From UBA4416 sp043718985 (lineage in GTDB: Bacteria; Bacteroidota; Bacteroidia; B-17B0; Aurantibacillaceae): a DNA stretch of 8,061 nt. Below the pieces are notes generated by a model, which was not told the DNA's origin, did no database searches, and worked only from the letters and a program-made list of their open reading frames with translations. Below are positions 6,651-8,061 of the stretch, piece after piece. The first letter of the stretch is position 1, and every line of letters starts with the position of its first letter. Where the stretch lies: contig JAYSUQ010000273.1 in assembly GCA_043718985.1 (NCBI GenBank), positions 1 through 8,061 of the forward strand, in the 5' to 3' direction. Made by a program: the position numbers and the translations under genes.

Positions 6651-8027
6651 ATGCAAACTTTACAGCAACTAAAAAATGGCGAATTAAACGGCGTTAAACA
6701 ATTAAAACTATCGTGCGAATTAACGGAATTTCCTAAAGAAATTTTTGAGTTAGCTAGTACGTTAGAATTGCTTGATTTATCAGGGAATAAACTATCATCA
6801 TTACCTTCAAATTTTAGTTTATTAAGCCATTTAAAAATTGCTTTTTTTAGCGATAATTTATTTACTGAGTTTCCTGAAGTGCTATCGCAATGCGACCAGC
6901 TAGAAATGATAGGCTTTAAGGCAAACAAAATTTCGGTTGTTAACGAAAACGTTTTTCCTAAACAATTACGGTGGTTAATTTTAACTAATAATTACATTAC
7001 CAAACTACCACAAAGTATTGGTAACTGCAACAAGTTACAAAAATGTGGTTTAGCTGGCAACAAATTAAATAGTTTACCAAGCCAAATGGCAAACTGCCAA
7101 AACTTAGAGTTGCTGCGTATTTCGGCAAATAACATTACGGTGTTTCCAAAATGGTTATTAACATTACCTAAATTATCGTGGTTAGCTTTTGATGCAAACC
7201 CCTGTAGTTTTGTAAACGATATTAAATATACTTTACCCGAAAGTGATTGGGATAGTTTTGAGATAGAAACGTTAATAGGAGAAGGCGCATCGGGTCATAT
7301 TTATAAAGCTATAAATAAACCTAATTTACCTCAACTTAATGTAGCAAATAAAGTTGCAATAAAAATTTTTAAAGGCGATGTAACAAGTGATGGCTTACCA
7401 GCTAGCGAAATTAATGCTTGTGTTGCAATTGGGCAACACCAAAATTTAATAACTACAATTAGCAAAATTAAAAACCATCCTCATAAAAAAGAAGGTTTAG
7501 TGTTTGAGTTAATTTCTGAAAATTATAAAAACTTAGGCAAGCCTCCCAATTTTATTACGTGTACTAGAGATGTTTTTGAAAGCAATGTTTTTTACACTAT
7601 TAATCAAATATATTGTATTGCGCTTGGTGTTGCTAAAGCTATGCAACACCTACACAGTAAAGGCATTATGCACGGCGATTTATACGCACACAATATTTTA
7701 ATTAACACAAATAACAATCATAGTTTGTTGGGCGATTATGGCGCTGCAACTTTTTATGATAAACATAATGAAATTGCAAACGAACTAGAAAAACTTGATG
7801 TGCGTGCCTTTGGATGTTTGTTAGACGATTTGCTTCAATTAAAAAAAGTTGATAATCAAAAAGATTACCAACTTTTTATTTTACAAGAAATTAAAAATAA
7901 ATGTTTTGATTTAAATCCATTTATCAGACCAACTTTTATGCAAATATTAAGATTATTAAAAAATTATATGGCTATCCGATTATCACACATTAAAAAGTCC
8001 TTATATTTAGGGAATGTTATATCCTAA
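6651..8027 (+). CDS. Leucine-rich-repeat protein kinase (LRR + Hanks-type kinase fusion), C-terminus probably altered by an IS
   Basis: This 458-residue cytoplasmic protein has no signal peptide or membrane segment. Residues 15-189 form about seven leucine-rich repeats of 22-23 residues, for example LELLDLSGNKLSSLP (38-52) and LQKCGLAGNKLNSLP (129-143), ending in a WLAFDANP cap. A kinase domain fills 203-440: G-loop IGEGASGHIYKA (209-220), VAIK lysine K238, probable helix-C glutamate E253, catalytic HGDLYAHN (341-348; D343, N348), metal-binding DYG (362-364), DVRAFG (383-388) and RPT (426-428). HGD in place of HRD makes it a non-RD kinase. There are only 18 residues between DYG and DVRAFG, with no APE motif, so the activation segment is very short. 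I recall this architecture as a known bacterial LRR-kinase family; its targets are unknown to me. I chose ATG 6651 over an in-frame TTG at 6597, because the latter would overlap pepD by 49 bases and the family begins MQTLQQLKNG. Residues 441-458 appear to derive from an inserted element. Confidence 0.88.
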   Translation: MQTLQQLKNGELNGVKQLKLSCELTEFPKEIFELASTLELLDLSGNKLSSLPSNFSLLSHLKIAFFSDNLFTEFPEVLSQCDQLEMIGFKANKISVVNENVFPKQLRWLILTNNYITKLPQSIGNCNKLQKCGLAGNKLNSLPSQMANCQNLELLRISANNITVFPKWLLTLPKLSWLAFDANPCSFVNDIKYTLPESDWDSFEIETLIGEGASGHIYKAINKPNLPQLNVANKVAIKIFKGDVTSDGLPASEINACVAIGQHQNLITTISKIKNHPHKKEGLVFELISENYKNLGKPPNFITCTRDVFESNVFYTINQIYCIALGVAKAMQHLHSKGIMHGDLYAHNILINTNNNHSLLGDYGAATFYDKHNEIANELEKLDVRAFGCLLDDLLQLKKVDNQKDYQLFILQEIKNKCFDLNPFIRPTFMQILRLLKNYMAIRLSHIKKSLYLGNVIS

Positions 8028-8061
8028 AAATCAGATGGACTTTGAGCGTTCTTTCTCAACA
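7970..8061 (+). mobile_element. Possible left end of an insertion sequence (IS1595-like), cut by the window edge
   Basis: From GGCTATCC at 7970 the sequence changes character. The kinase frame runs on only through 18 residues without family resemblance, and a new frame that looks like a transposase start opens 44 bases in. A GG(C/G)CT-like tip, a short leader of this size and insertion into AT-rich DNA suit IS1595-type elements. The preceding 8 bases (7962-7969, AATTATAT) would be the target duplication. The right end is outside the window, so neither the inverted repeat nor the duplication can be verified. An ordinary gene boundary is the alternative. Confidence 0.3.
8014..8061 (+). CDS. Start of a possible transposase (3' partial, 16 codons)
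   Basis: A frame opens after a TAG at 8008-8010, starts with ATG at 8014 and runs off the window. It reads MLYPKNQMDFERSFST. The D-F-E-R-S-F-S-T stretch resembles the F-x(3)-F-x-T-E-E opening of IS1595-family transposases, which normally leads into a zinc-ribbon. That ribbon would lie beyond the window, so the assignment is tentative. A second ATG at 8035 is the other possible start. The frame overlaps the kinase stop by 14 bases, which is expected if the element landed in the kinase gene. Confidence 0.35.
   Translation, partial: MLYPKNQMDFERSFST

Noticed and set aside
6632..6928. Minus-strand open frame opposite the start of the LRR-kinase
   Set aside because: It overlaps the leucine-rich repeats, whose regular 23-residue period is strong evidence for the plus-strand frame.
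8006..8028. Hairpin TTTAGG ... CCTAAA as a terminator after the kinase gene
   Set aside because: The stem is only 6 bp plus a wobble pair, no T-run follows on the plus strand, and it lies inside the putative start of the next frame.

Overview
The window is AT-rich (roughly 30% GC by eye) with tightly packed genes. It most likely comes from a Bacteroidota chromosome, probably a Flavobacteriales-like or related lineage. Three things point there: the proteins look like Bacteroidota forms, Shine-Dalgarno sequences are missing in favour of A-rich leaders, and motifs resembling the Bacteroidota promoter (TTTG and TAnnTTTG) sit upstream of ppk and the peptidase gene. The taxon is inferred from the sequence and was not tested by a search.

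Layout. (1) Bases 2-1830, plus strand: two permease genes of an oligopeptide/dipeptide-type ABC transporter, the first cut by the window edge, the second starting at a TTG that overlaps the first gene's stop. (2) Bases 1820-1862: a convergent junction with a 10-bp inverted repeat that probably acts as a terminator. (3) Bases 1863-4851, minus strand: a polyphosphate operon, ppk1 followed after one base by a Ppx/GppA phosphatase. (4) Bases 4852-5184: a 333-base divergent intergenic region with candidate promoters and a 22-bp near-palindrome, but no gene. (5) Bases 5185-8027, plus strand: an M20 aminoacyl-histidine dipeptidase (pepD-like) followed after 5 bases by a cytoplasmic leucine-rich-repeat/protein-kinase fusion. 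(6) Bases about 7970-8061: what looks like the left end of an insertion sequence, with the first codons of a possible transposase. It replaces the last codons of the kinase gene.

Working together. The two permeases form the membrane channel of a peptide importer whose ATPase and binding protein lie elsewhere. Ppk1 makes polyphosphate from ATP, and the Ppx/GppA enzyme breaks polyphosphate (or pppGpp) down. PepD hydrolyses dipeptides in the cytosol, which would fit peptide uptake, although the peptide genes are not in one operon. The LRR-kinase is the least understood gene. It is a compact non-RD kinase with no APE motif and no membrane anchor, read together with a dipeptidase. I see no clear evidence of an entirely new multi-gene system. 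The LRR-kinase, its link to pepD, and the probable IS junction at its 3' end are the parts most worth following up.
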